NCBI RefSeq assembly: GCF_014652675.1
Contig: NZ_BMZG01000004.1
Coordinates: 833-64,832 of the forward strand
Direction: 5' to 3'
Source: Formosimonas limnophila
Lineage (GTDB): Bacteria > Pseudomonadota > Gammaproteobacteria > Burkholderiales > Burkholderiaceae
DNA: 64,000 nt
Part shown: positions 38,521 to 46,717 of the stretch, one piece after another
How the letters are laid out: each line of letters begins with the position of its first letter
Numbering within the stretch: position 1 is the stretch's first letter
Made by a program: the position numbers and the translations under genes
Notes under the pieces: generated by a model
Database searches by the model: none
Told to the model about the DNA's origin: nothing
Seen by the model: the letters and a program-made list of their open reading frames with translations, nothing else

Positions 38521-39120
38521 ATGATGACCACTCACACTTTACACATTAAACCGAGTCAGCTCACGCTCAATGATTTGCGCAGCGTCTGGGCTGAGCACAC
38601 CGTGGTTTCATTAGAGGCGTCTGCCCATGAAAACATCAATATTTCATCACAGACCGTTGCGGACATCATCGCCAAAGGTGATGCGGCTTATGGCATCAAT
38701 ACAGGTTTTGGCCTGCTGGCGAAAACACGCATTGCCGATGAGGAGCTTGAAAAGTTGCAACGCAATTTAATCTTGTCGCACTCAGTCGGGACAGGTGAGC
38801 CCTTGTCAGATGGTGTGGTTCGATTGGTGATGTTGATGAAAATTGCCAGCTTGGCACGCGGTTATTCAGGGATTCGTGCCGTGGTGATTGATACCATGAT
38901 TGCGATGTTTAACGCAGGCATTATACCGTTGATACCTGTGAAGGGTTCAGTGGGCGCGTCGGGTGACTTGGCGCCGTTGTCGCACATGACATTGGCTTTG
39001 CTGGCCGTTGGTTATTCAGCGGATTTGGCTATTTGGGATATTGCGCGTCCTGCGGATTTGGCGTACAGCATAGGACACAATGCTTGTAAGACTGTGGTGA
39101 AGGCTGGCGTGGTCTTGTAA
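38521..39120 (+). pseudogene. hutH: In-frame chimera: N-terminal third of histidine ammonia-lyase joined to C-terminal tail of imidazolonepropionase
   Basis: Residues 1-161 are an ordinary HutH N-terminus, including NTGFGLLA, LQRNLILSHSVGTGEPL and the MIO-forming ASG in GSVGASGDLAPLSHM. From about 164 the sequence changes to YSADLAIWDIARPADLAYSI and GHNACKTVVKAGVV, the end of HutI (imidazolonepropionase). About 350 HutH residues and about 370 HutI residues are absent. HutH needs its helical core to form the tetrameric active site, so neither activity should survive. The frame is open across the join (about 39001-39012). This is most simply a deletion between neighbouring hutH and hutI. Confidence 0.85.
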
Positions 39121-39142
39121 ATATCGGTACGGTTTGTTTGAA

Positions 39143-39168
39143 GGGCGCGATTGATTGCGCCCTTTTTT
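39143..39168 (+). terminator. Terminator of the hut operon
   Basis: gggcgc / gcgccc stem, eight-base loop, six T, 22 bases after the chimera stop. Confidence 0.87.
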
Positions 39169-39199
39169 ATTCTGATGAGATCATGACTGATGTTATCAA

Positions 39200-39598
39200 T
39201 CACAAATACCAAGCACCCACACCAATCGCATCACAATCAGGATAAATGTCGGTTTTTTCACTGCTGATGTATGCTGCGACGATGGCTGACTTTTTGAGCA
39301 ATGTCTCGCCGATGCGATCGCACAGGGTTTCTTGCAGTTGGACGTGGGCGCCTTTGGCATGCTCGGTGATGGTGTTGCGCACGAAGTCATAATCAATGAC
39401 TTCGTTGAGTCCATCGTGCTTTGGACTGGCAGATTCACGTTTGACGAAAGCGGTGACGTTAAAGCGCATGGTTTGCGGTGCATGTTTCTCATGGTCATAA
39501 ACACCGATGGAGACTTGCAGCTCATAATCGCGGATGAAAATACAGCGACAGTGAACCAGTAAGGCTGAGAGTTCGGGGGTAATGGGGTGTGTGAGCAT
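39200..39598 (-). CDS. folB: Dihydroneopterin aldolase family protein
   Basis: 132 residues with FolB features: CRCIFIRDYELQVSIGVYDHEK, NEVIDYDFVRNTITE, HVQLQETLCDRIGETLL and a C-terminal beta strand. It cleaves dihydroneopterin to 6-hydroxymethyl-dihydropterin and glycolaldehyde in folate synthesis. It lies 25 bases downstream of the SDR gene on the same strand, an order common in Burkholderiales. A FolX-like epimerase role cannot be excluded from sequence alone. Confidence 0.87.
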   Translation of the reverse strand: MLTHPITPELSALLVHCRCIFIRDYELQVSIGVYDHEKHAPQTMRFNVTAFVKRESASPKHDGLNEVIDYDFVRNTITEHAKGAHVQLQETLCDRIGETLLKKSAIVAAYISSEKTDIYPDCDAIGVGAWYL

Positions 39599-39623
39599 GT
39601 GGATGGTCTTTTAGGTTAATCAA

Positions 39624-40421
39624 TTAAGCACGATGCGTAAACATCACGTCGCGCGCTTGTGGGGTCAAATGTTGTCCTCCATCGACCAGCAGTGTTGTGC
39701 CCGTGATGCTTTTCGCGCCAATCGCGTACAACATGGCATCAGCGATATCGGCGGGGTCTGAGGCGTGTTGCAAAATGGTTTGCTGGTGGGCTGATTGAAA
39801 GTCAGCTTCTGACTGGTCACCAGACGGTAGGCTGATACCTGGTGCAATGCCAACCACGCGCACACGTGGCGCGAGCGCTTGCGCTGCGAGTGTGGTGGCG
39901 TGTGACAAAGCGGCTTTGGATAAGGTATAGCTCAAAAAGTCAGGGTTGGGGTTGTGCAGCTTTTGATCAAGAATGTTAATGACCACACCAGTGCGTGTTT
40001 CGTTAATTTGGGCGGCAAACTGCTGCATGAGCGCGATGGGAGCGAAGGTGTTGGCTCTGAAATGTTGTTCAAACAGCGCAAGTGATAAAGGGTCTTCTTG
40101 GGTGAGTGAATCGTATTCAAACAAAGAAGCGTTGTTGACCAGTACACCAATATCTCCCAACACAGCGCGGGCATCGTTGACCAAATGATGTACAGAAAAC
40201 TCATCTGATAAATCTGCTTGCAAGGCAAAAGCCTGTCTGCCTGCCACGCGAATCTCATCAACCAGCCTCAACGCATCGTCTTGTGATTGACCATAATGTA
40301 CCGCAACGCCAAATCCCGCCTGAGCCAATGCCAAACAAAGCACGCGCCCGATGCGCCGTGCGCCACCTGTGACCAGCGCCGTGCGTGGTAAAGAGTTCGG
40401 AAAGGTGGATTTGATGGGCAT
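39624..40421 (-). CDS. SDR family oxidoreductase, pteridine-reductase-like
   Basis: 265 residues from the ATG at 40421 (MPIKSTFPNSLPRTALVTGG); longer in-frame starts have no family support. Motifs: TGGARRIGR (the double-arginine TGxxxRxG form typical of FolM/PTR1 pteridine reductases), LVNNASLFEYDSL, YTLSKAALSHAT and GIAPGISLPSG. Its neighbour folB supports a role in reducing dihydropterin or dihydrofolate. Divergent from the MidA-like gene. The usual serine of the SDR triad is replaced in NILDQKLHNPNPDFLSYTLS, as in pteridine reductases. Confidence 0.85.
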   Translation of the reverse strand: MPIKSTFPNSLPRTALVTGGARRIGRVLCLALAQAGFGVAVHYGQSQDDALRLVDEIRVAGRQAFALQADLSDEFSVHHLVNDARAVLGDIGVLVNNASLFEYDSLTQEDPLSLALFEQHFRANTFAPIALMQQFAAQINETRTGVVINILDQKLHNPNPDFLSYTLSKAALSHATTLAAQALAPRVRVVGIAPGISLPSGDQSEADFQSAHQQTILQHASDPADIADAMLYAIGAKSITGTTLLVDGGQHLTPQARDVMFTHRA

Positions 40422-40526
40422 GGTTTGCGGTAAAATGAGAAATGAAGTTTGATGAGTGCTCGAATATCTCTTGAGCGCTTGATTCACTGACACCACATTA
40501 TACCCTTTCCCGTCTGACGAAAACCC

Positions 40527-41693
40527 ATGTCTGCTTCTTTGCCCACACCTTCTGCTGCACAAATCAGCCGCAGCGCTGATTTAGTCCAACACATCATCCA
40601 ACTCATTAACGCTCATCAGGGGTGGTTACCGTTCGATGAATACATGAATGCGGCTTTGTACACACCACGCTTGGGGTATTACAGCAACGATGGTTCACCG
40701 TTTTCTGAGTTTGGCGTAAAGGGCGATTTTATCACTGCACCTTTGCTCTCGCCTTTGTTTGGCGCTTGTGTGGCGGAGCAGGCTTTGGAGGTTTTTGAAC
40801 GGATTGGCTCTAATCAAATGCTCGAAATTGGGGCGGGCACAGGGCAGTTGGCTGCCGATGTGCTCACGCATTTGGCTAAATCAGGCGTCAAGGCGCAGTA
40901 TTATATTTTGGAATTGTCTGCGACTTTGAGAGCGCAGCAGCAGGCGACTTTGGCTGACGTGGGATTTCACAATATTATTTGGTTAGATGCCCTGCCTGTT
41001 GATTTTGAGGGGCTGATTGTGGGCAATGAAGTGCTCGATGCCATGCCTGTCAAACTCGTGGGTATGAAGCTGGGTGACTGGTTTGAGCGGGGCGTTGTGC
41101 ATGAGAACGGTCAGCTGAAGTATGCAGACAGATCAACAACGGAACGGCTGCCAACCAGTGACTCTTGGCAAGCAGCACTTCGTGAGTCAGGCGCGACGTA
41201 TCTCTCAGAAACGCAACATCAGCAGGCGGCGTTTATTAAAAGTTTGGCGTTGTGCTTAAAGCGTGGCGTTGTTTTGATGATTGATTATGGTTTTCCTGCC
41301 AAGGAGCTTTACCATCCGCAACGCAATACGGGCACGTTGATGTGTCACATTCAGCATGTGGCGCATGATGACGCGCTCTATTATCCAGGTGTACAGGACA
41401 TCACAGCCCATGTGAATTTCTCTGCATTGAAAGAGGCGGGGTGTTTAGAACATTTATTTGCTGTGGGATATACAAATCAAGCCAATTTTCTCATCAACAC
41501 AGGACTTTTGAATTTGTTGTCACAGATAGAACCAGAGCAACAACGGATACACGCCAATCGCGTGAGTAAGCTACTGTCCGAGGCAGAAATGGGCGAGTTG
41601 TTTAAAGTCATGGCGTGGCAAAAAGGCTTGGGCTGGGATGAGAATGATGCATTGTTGGGCTTTGAGCGTGGAGACCGAATAGACAGTTTATAA
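40527..41693 (+). CDS. MidA/NDUFAF7-like class I SAM-dependent methyltransferase
   Basis: 388 residues of the COG1565 family: GYYSNDGSPFSEFGVKGDF, FITAPLLSPLFGACVAEQ, SAM site LEIGAGTGQLAADVL, VGNEVLDAMPV and LMIDYGFPAKELYHPQRNTG. The mitochondrial relative NDUFAF7 methylates an arginine of a complex I subunit. The bacterial role is presumably similar but unproven. Divergent from the SDR-folB pair; converges on nhaD with a shared terminator. Confidence 0.9.
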   Translation: MSASLPTPSAAQISRSADLVQHIIQLINAHQGWLPFDEYMNAALYTPRLGYYSNDGSPFSEFGVKGDFITAPLLSPLFGACVAEQALEVFERIGSNQMLEIGAGTGQLAADVLTHLAKSGVKAQYYILELSATLRAQQQATLADVGFHNIIWLDALPVDFEGLIVGNEVLDAMPVKLVGMKLGDWFERGVVHENGQLKYADRSTTERLPTSDSWQAALRESGATYLSETQHQQAAFIKSLALCLKRGVVLMIDYGFPAKELYHPQRNTGTLMCHIQHVAHDDALYYPGVQDITAHVNFSALKEAGCLEHLFAVGYTNQANFLINTGLLNLLSQIEPEQQRIHANRVSKLLSEAEMGELFKVMAWQKGLGWDENDALLGFERGDRIDSL

Positions 41694-41731
41694 TAAGACT
41701 CCAAATAAACCCAACGTGGGTGGTAAACAAT

Positions 41732-41763
41732 AAAAAAGCCTGGTCAGAATGACCAGACTTTTC
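41732..41763. terminator. Bidirectional terminator between midA-like gene and nhaD
   Basis: A-run, ctggtca / tgaccag stem with three-base loop extended by an aag/ctt pair after one mismatch, then T-run. Confidence 0.78.
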
Positions 41764-41789
41764 ACATGCTTGTTGATGCCGTTTGTGTC

Positions 41790-43202
41790 TTAAATGAAAA
41801 ACAAAAACGTGAGCAGCACGAACAACGGAATCAAAATCGCAAATGACCAAGCCATGTAGCCAAAAAACGATGGCATTTTAACGCCGCTGTGTTCGGCGAT
41901 GGCTTTGACCATGAAGTTAGGAGCATTACCGATGTAACTTAATGCGCCCATGAACACGGAGCCAGCCGAAACCGCAGCCAGTGTGCTGGCCAAACGGGTG
42001 GTCAGCTCGGTGACATCGCCACCTGCCAAATTAAAGAACACAAGGTAAGTCGGTGCATTGTCGAGAAAGCCAGACAACATCCCTGTTGCCCAGAAATAGC
42101 GCCAAACAATCGGCTCACCCGTATCAGTGTGTACGGCGGCAATCAAGCCTGCGAACGGCCCATCCAAACCTGCTTGCAACATGGTAATCACGGGGGCAAT
42201 GGTGATGAAAATCGCGAGAAATAATTTCGCCACTTCAAACACAGGACCGAAGTTGAACTGATTCTCGTCACGCACTTTCATTGCCGTGGTTTTCCACGAC
42301 AATGCGGCCATTAAAATCAAGCCCGCATCACGAACCAAATTCTGCAATGTCACTGGTGTACCGAGAATATCAAATGAGACCCCAGAATTCCACAAGCCGC
42401 TGATGAGAACGAAACCGATTGCCCCAGCAAGCCAGAGAAAGTTCAAGCCGCCATCAAACGAGATGCGTTTGGTGTCAGGCGTTGGATCCATGATGGCGGG
42501 CAACTGCTCTTCACGACGGTGAAAGTAATAACTGTCAATGGCGTAGAACAAAGGCAGCAAAATCACTGTAGAAACCAATGTATCCAACCAAATGTTTTCC
42601 AATGTCCATGTAAACGGAACACCCTTTAAAAAACCGAGAAACAACGGTGGATCACCCAGTGGCGTCAGTGAGCCACCGATATTTGCGACAAGGAAGATGA
42701 AAAACACGACGACATGCACTTTATGCCTTCGGTTGTCATTCGCGCGCAGCAGTGGTCGAATCAGCAGCATGGAGGCTCCTGTCGTGCCCATAATGGAAGC
42801 AAGCACGGTGCCGATGGCCAGTATCGCGGTGTTGAGCTTGGGGGTGCCGTGCAGATTACCTTTGATGTAAATGCCACCAGAGATAATATACAAACAGGCA
42901 ATAACAATAATGAATGGAATGTACTCCGCAACCAGCGCATGCGTCACAATGTGAATCAGCTCATTGCCCCCAAAACGCATCGCAGCTGGGACCATAAACA
43001 ACAGCATCCAAAATGCTGCAATTTTACCAAAATAATGATGCCAAAAATGCGGCGCGATCAGGGGAAATAGGGCGATTGATAGCAATATGCCGATAAATGG
43101 AATGGCCCACATCAAGCTCAGTTCGGACATGCTGCCGCCTGCGGCTAAGGCTGGGCAGGAGGCAAGAGCCAGTAAAAATAATGTGATTGTTTTTGTGTGC
43201 AT
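41790..43202 (-). CDS. nhaD: Sodium:proton antiporter, NhaD type
   Basis: 470-residue inner-membrane protein with about 12 hydrophobic segments; the N-terminus MHTKTITLFLLALASCPALA may be a cleavable signal. NhaD/ion-transporter features: IMGTTGASMLLIRPLLRAN, ANIGGSLTPLGDPPLFLGFL, SGFLDNAPTYLVFFNLAGG and GALSYIGNAPNFMVKAIAE. It exchanges cytoplasmic sodium for protons. The DAPTY/NAP segments are the transport core. Located next to two sodium- or proton-linked glutamate transporters. Confidence 0.92.
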   Translation of the reverse strand: MHTKTITLFLLALASCPALAAGGSMSELSLMWAIPFIGILLSIALFPLIAPHFWHHYFGKIAAFWMLLFMVPAAMRFGGNELIHIVTHALVAEYIPFIIVIACLYIISGGIYIKGNLHGTPKLNTAILAIGTVLASIMGTTGASMLLIRPLLRANDNRRHKVHVVVFFIFLVANIGGSLTPLGDPPLFLGFLKGVPFTWTLENIWLDTLVSTVILLPLFYAIDSYYFHRREEQLPAIMDPTPDTKRISFDGGLNFLWLAGAIGFVLISGLWNSGVSFDILGTPVTLQNLVRDAGLILMAALSWKTTAMKVRDENQFNFGPVFEVAKLFLAIFITIAPVITMLQAGLDGPFAGLIAAVHTDTGEPIVWRYFWATGMLSGFLDNAPTYLVFFNLAGGDVTELTTRLASTLAAVSAGSVFMGALSYIGNAPNFMVKAIAEHSGVKMPSFFGYMAWSFAILIPLFVLLTFLFFI

Positions 43203-43357
43203 ACATTGTCCCCATTAAAGGTTATTTTAGTCGCACTCACTGAAAAGCGAGTCGCGCATCATAACACTGTCGCGTGTGTGGTTAAAGTGCCATCATTAAA
43301 AGTTCGCACCATTTTGGTGAAATTTGCTGTCAGTTAAAATCTTATATAAACCTTGAC

Positions 43358-43388
43358 AAAAAGCGAGCAGAATTTCTGCTCGCTTTTT
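43358..43388. terminator. Terminator of gltS
   Basis: aaaaagcgagcag / ctgctcgcttttt perfect stem with five-base loop; symmetrical A and T runs. Confidence 0.9.
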
Positions 43389-43433
43389 CGTTTATCTGTT
43401 CAATTGCAGACTGGTTTTAGCCATTATCAAACA

Positions 43434-44684
43434 TTAGCTAAAAAAGCCCATGAACAAAGAAATGATGATGGCATTGATTGGGTCAATGAACAATGAACCA
43501 ACCAAAGGTACGACAAAAAATGCTTTCAAAGATGGACCATTTGCTTTGGTGAATGACTGCATGTTTGCCATCGCGTTTGGTGTCGCACCCAAGCTAAAAC
43601 CACAGTGGCCTGCAGACATCACCGCTGCATCGTAGTTTTTACCCATAACACGGAATGTGATGAAGTAAGCAAACAGAGCCATTAAGATGGTTTGTACGAT
43701 CAAGATGATAACGAGTGGACCAGCAATGCCGGCCAATTCCCACAACTTCATAGACATGAGTGCCATGGTCAAGAAGAACATCAAGGACACATTGCCGATG
43801 ATGTCAAACTGGGCAACTGGTAAAGTCCAGTTTTTTGCATCAATCACATTGCGAACGATGACTGCTACCAGCATTGGTAGTAAGTAACTTGGCAACGCAA
43901 TACTGATTTTCACACCCAACACGCCAGTCAAAAACGCTGAAAAGGCTTTTAAACCGATGTTTATAGGATCTGTAATGATATAACCGACACCAATACACAG
44001 AGCGATCAAGATAATGGCGTACAAAGATGTGTCGGTTGTGGTTGATTTGGTTTCAGAAGTTGTCTCAATGTTTTGTGGAACAGATGGGGTGTCTACCATG
44101 CTTGAGTCAAGCTTGTGGCGTTTGAGCAAACGCGATGCCACTGGACCGCCAATCAAGCAGCCAAACACCAAACCCCAAGTTGCTGAAGCAATGGCGGCAG
44201 GTGTTGCGCCAACCGCACCTGCTTTTTCGAGCAATGGGCCGAATGCCGCGGATGTACCATTACCGCCTGTCAATGAGACAGAGCCAGCAGACAAGCCGAT
44301 GAGCGGGTGAATGCCCAAAGCCGATGCCAAAGTCGTGCCCACAGTATTTTGGATAATAACCATGATCACTGCAGCTGCTAAGAAAATCATGACTGCCGTG
44401 CCGCCTTTTTTGAGTAACTCAAATGACGCCATAAAGCCGATGGTTGTGAAGAATACCAGCAGCAAAAAGTCCTGCATGTCTGAATAAAATGCGAACTTAA
44501 ATGCACCTGTTTGGTAGCCAATCAATGAAACGATTGAGAACAGCAAGCCGCCAATGACTGGACTGGGGATGAAAAAGCGCTCCAAAACGGAAATGCGTTT
44601 TTTGAGAAACTCGCCAATGACGATGAGTACAGCAGCAATCGCTACCGTCGTCGCCATATTAAGTTTAATTTCTGTTATTTCCAT
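43434..44684 (-). CDS. gltS: Sodium/glutamate symporter
   Basis: 416 residues. The ATG at 44684 (MEITEIKLNMATTVAIAA) has an AAGGA site and matches the family start; the frame stays open upstream through the duplicated leader. Motifs: FFIPSPVIGGLLFS, TTIGFMASFELLKKGG, the first signature GSVSLTGGNGTSAAFG, and SAGHCGFSLGATPNAMANM near the C-terminus. Imports glutamate with sodium across the inner membrane. It shares a near-identical 187-base promoter/leader with gltP, the next gene upstream, indicating common control. Confidence 0.95.
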   Translation of the reverse strand: MEITEIKLNMATTVAIAAVLIVIGEFLKKRISVLERFFIPSPVIGGLLFSIVSLIGYQTGAFKFAFYSDMQDFLLLVFFTTIGFMASFELLKKGGTAVMIFLAAAVIMVIIQNTVGTTLASALGIHPLIGLSAGSVSLTGGNGTSAAFGPLLEKAGAVGATPAAIASATWGLVFGCLIGGPVASRLLKRHKLDSSMVDTPSVPQNIETTSETKSTTTDTSLYAIILIALCIGVGYIITDPINIGLKAFSAFLTGVLGVKISIALPSYLLPMLVAVIVRNVIDAKNWTLPVAQFDIIGNVSLMFFLTMALMSMKLWELAGIAGPLVIILIVQTILMALFAYFITFRVMGKNYDAAVMSAGHCGFSLGATPNAMANMQSFTKANGPSLKAFFVVPLVGSLFIDPINAIIISLFMGFFS

Positions 44685-44689
44685 GATAA

Positions 44690-44877
44690 GTTCCTTTTGC
44701 GTGATGCGTTGGGGTTGGTGCTGCACTGACTCTCCCGCCACGTGTGTTTCTAATAGTGCTAAAGTCTGCTTTTTGCAGCGCATGTCCCATGCGGAGGAGG
44801 GACTGTGGATAGATGTGCTATAAAAAGCTGGTGCATTATAAAGGCTGTGCGTGTCTTTACAAGCATTGATGTGAGAC
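44690..44877 (-). repeat. Duplicated promoter/leader, copy 1 (gltS)
   Basis: About 187 bases nearly identical to 46303-46485. Contains the promoter (TTGTAA 44862-44857, 16-base spacer, TATAAT 44840-44835) and a hairpin region (arms 44814-44828 and 44768-44782) that begins at the expected transcript start. In this copy the arms have two mismatches and one G-U pair. Confidence 0.88.
44835..44862 (-). promoter_or_regulatory. gltS promoter
   Basis: Minus strand TTGTAA, 16-base spacer, perfect TATAAT; identical in copy 2. Confidence 0.8.
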
Positions 44878-44906
44878 AAAAGCGAGCCGAAGCTCGCTTT
44901 TTTATC
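44876..44906. terminator. Terminator of gltP
   Basis: aaaagcgagc / gctcgctttt stem with CGAA loop and flanking A and T runs, 20 bases after the gltP stop. Confidence 0.87.
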
Positions 44907-44925
44907 AAAACCAATCACATTATGA

Positions 44926-46296
44926 TTAGCCCATGTTGTGATGACCTTTGTCTGATTCAACATGGTGGCTCAAGGTTGCAGCAGCTTCTTCTTCAATCAT
45001 CGCCGCGCGTTTTGCTGCGTCTTCAACGGAGAGCAACTCGCCTTCCCATTTGCCGATCACAGCAGATGCAACTGAGTTACCCACTGCATTGGTTGCAGAA
45101 CGACCCATGTCGAGGAAGCGGTCAACGCCCAAAATCAACAACATACCTTCAACTGGCAAGCCAAACTGTGCCAAAGTACCTGCAATCACCACCAATGATG
45201 CTGATGGAATCCCCGCCATACCTTTAGATGTCACCATCAATGTAAACAACATGGCCAATTGCGTACCAAAATCCAAGTGGATGCCGTAAAACTGAGCGAT
45301 GAACAACGCAGCAAACGTACAGTACATCATTGAACCGTCAAGATTGAACGAGTAGCCCAAAGGCATAACAAAGCTGGAAATCTTACGGTTGACACCGAAG
45401 CGATCCAACGCGTCCAAGATTTTTGGATAGGCGGCTTCTGATGATGCGGTTGCGAACGACAAGAAAAAGGCTTCTTTGATTTCTTTGAGCAATGTGAATA
45501 CACGTTTGCCTAAGAACAAGTAGCCGACAAATACCAACAATGCCCACAGTACGAACAAAGCGATGTAGAACGTACCCATGAATTTACCGTAAGTTACCAA
45601 TACGCCCAAACCTTGTTGCGCAACTACGGTAGAGATGGCAGCAAATACAGCGAAAGGCGCTGCTTTCATCACATAACCAGTGATTTTGATCATGACGTGT
45701 GACAATTGTTCCAAAATGTCTACTAAGCCTTTGCCCACTGGACCCAACGCACCCAAAGCCACACCAAAGAAAACCGAGAAGAACACGATTTGCAGCAGTT
45801 TATTGCCCGATGCTGCATCAGCGAATGAAGTTGGAATCAATTGTGCAGTGATAAATGCGACGAAACCAGAATCTTTCACCCCTTGTGCGAAACCATCCAA
45901 TTTACCTTTACCTGCAGCGATTTGCTCAGGCGTCAATGGTTGTAATGTACTGCCAACACCTGGTTGGAACAGATTTGCAAAAATCAAACCCAAGAACAAT
46001 GACACGACAGAGGCGATGATAAACCAACCCAAAGCCTTTAAACCGACGCGGCCAACTGCTTTGCCTTGCCCCATTTGCGCGATACCAACGACCAAAGTCG
46101 AGAATACGAGCGGTGCGATAATCATTTTAATCGCACGCAAAAACAACGTCGATAACAAACCGATATACGACATATCGACATTAATCGCTTTGGTGTTGAC
46201 CAAATAACCGAAGATAATACCTAAGATCATTGCAATAATGATGTATATCGCTAAGCGACCGCTGCCGCCTTTTGATGAGCTATTCATGTTAGCCAT
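44926..46296 (-). CDS. gltP: Dicarboxylate/amino acid:cation symporter (glutamate/aspartate type)
   Basis: 456-residue DAACS-family transporter with eight helices and two re-entrant loops. Hallmarks: FLRAIKMIIAPLVFSTLVVG, the serine-rich loop SFATASSEAAYPKIL, GYSFNLDGSMMYCTFAALFI (NMDGT-like), SKGMAGIPSASLVV and DRFLDMGRSATNAVGN. The aspartate/asparagine pattern fits GltP or DctA; glutamate is favoured because gltS with the same leader lies next door. Start at 46296 has an AAGGA site. The acidic tail ends in HHVESDKGHHNMG. Confidence 0.93.
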   Translation of the reverse strand: MANMNSSSKGGSGRLAIYIIIAMILGIIFGYLVNTKAINVDMSYIGLLSTLFLRAIKMIIAPLVFSTLVVGIAQMGQGKAVGRVGLKALGWFIIASVVSLFLGLIFANLFQPGVGSTLQPLTPEQIAAGKGKLDGFAQGVKDSGFVAFITAQLIPTSFADAASGNKLLQIVFFSVFFGVALGALGPVGKGLVDILEQLSHVMIKITGYVMKAAPFAVFAAISTVVAQQGLGVLVTYGKFMGTFYIALFVLWALLVFVGYLFLGKRVFTLLKEIKEAFFLSFATASSEAAYPKILDALDRFGVNRKISSFVMPLGYSFNLDGSMMYCTFAALFIAQFYGIHLDFGTQLAMLFTLMVTSKGMAGIPSASLVVIAGTLAQFGLPVEGMLLILGVDRFLDMGRSATNAVGNSVASAVIGKWEGELLSVEDAAKRAAMIEEEAAATLSHHVESDKGHHNMG

Positions 46297-46302
46297 AATT
46301 AT

Positions 46303-46485
46303 TTCCTTTTGTGTGATGCGTTGGGGTTGGTGCTGCACTGTCTCCCCCGCCACGTGTGTTTCTAATAGTGCTAAAGTCTGCTTTTTATAGCACATGCAGT
46401 GGATGGACTGTGGATAGAATGTGTGCTATAAAAAGCTGGTGCATTATAAAGGCTGTGCGTGTCTTTACAAGCATTAATGTGAGAC
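46303..46485 (-). repeat. Duplicated promoter/leader, copy 2 (gltP)
   Basis: About 183 bases nearly identical to 44690-44877. Here the hairpin arms are a perfect 15-base inverted repeat (gctttttatagcaca at 46380-46394; tgtgctataaaaagc at 46422-46436), with the outer arm at the predicted 5' end of the mRNA. About 100 bases of leader follow before the start codon. Confidence 0.88.
46443..46470 (-). promoter_or_regulatory. gltP promoter
   Basis: Minus strand TTGTAA (46470-46465), 16-base spacer, TATAAT (46448-46443). Confidence 0.8.
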
Positions 46486-46717
46486 AGAGTAGAAAAAAAC
46501 AATAATTGTGTGTGAATTGTTGTTTTTGGCTTTCTTATCGCTGTTGTTCGTTATCTTTGCAGTTAATTGTTTCGTTTTTTTATAATGTGCAGAATAAGGG
46601 ACGGTTTGGGTGGGTTGAAGCTTTGGTTTTTTTAGGGTGGTTTTTGCACGAGTTTGGTGTTTTTTTGTGCCTAAAGACCATGATTGTGGCGTTCATGACA
46701 ATAAATAGGGACAGAAA
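46486..46717. other. Intergenic region upstream of the hydroxyacid dehydrogenase
   Basis: T- and G-rich 232 bases with no supported gene. It must hold the promoter of the 46718 gene; no clear box pair was found. Confidence 0.45.

Noticed and set aside
38521-39120. Functional short histidine ammonia-lyase
   Set aside because: Only about one third of HutH is present and the tail belongs to HutI; the catalytic tetramer core is absent.
44685-44963. N-terminal extension of GltS up to 44963
   Set aside because: It would read through the shared leader, promoter and the gltP terminator; the ATG at 44684 has a ribosome site and the family N-terminus.
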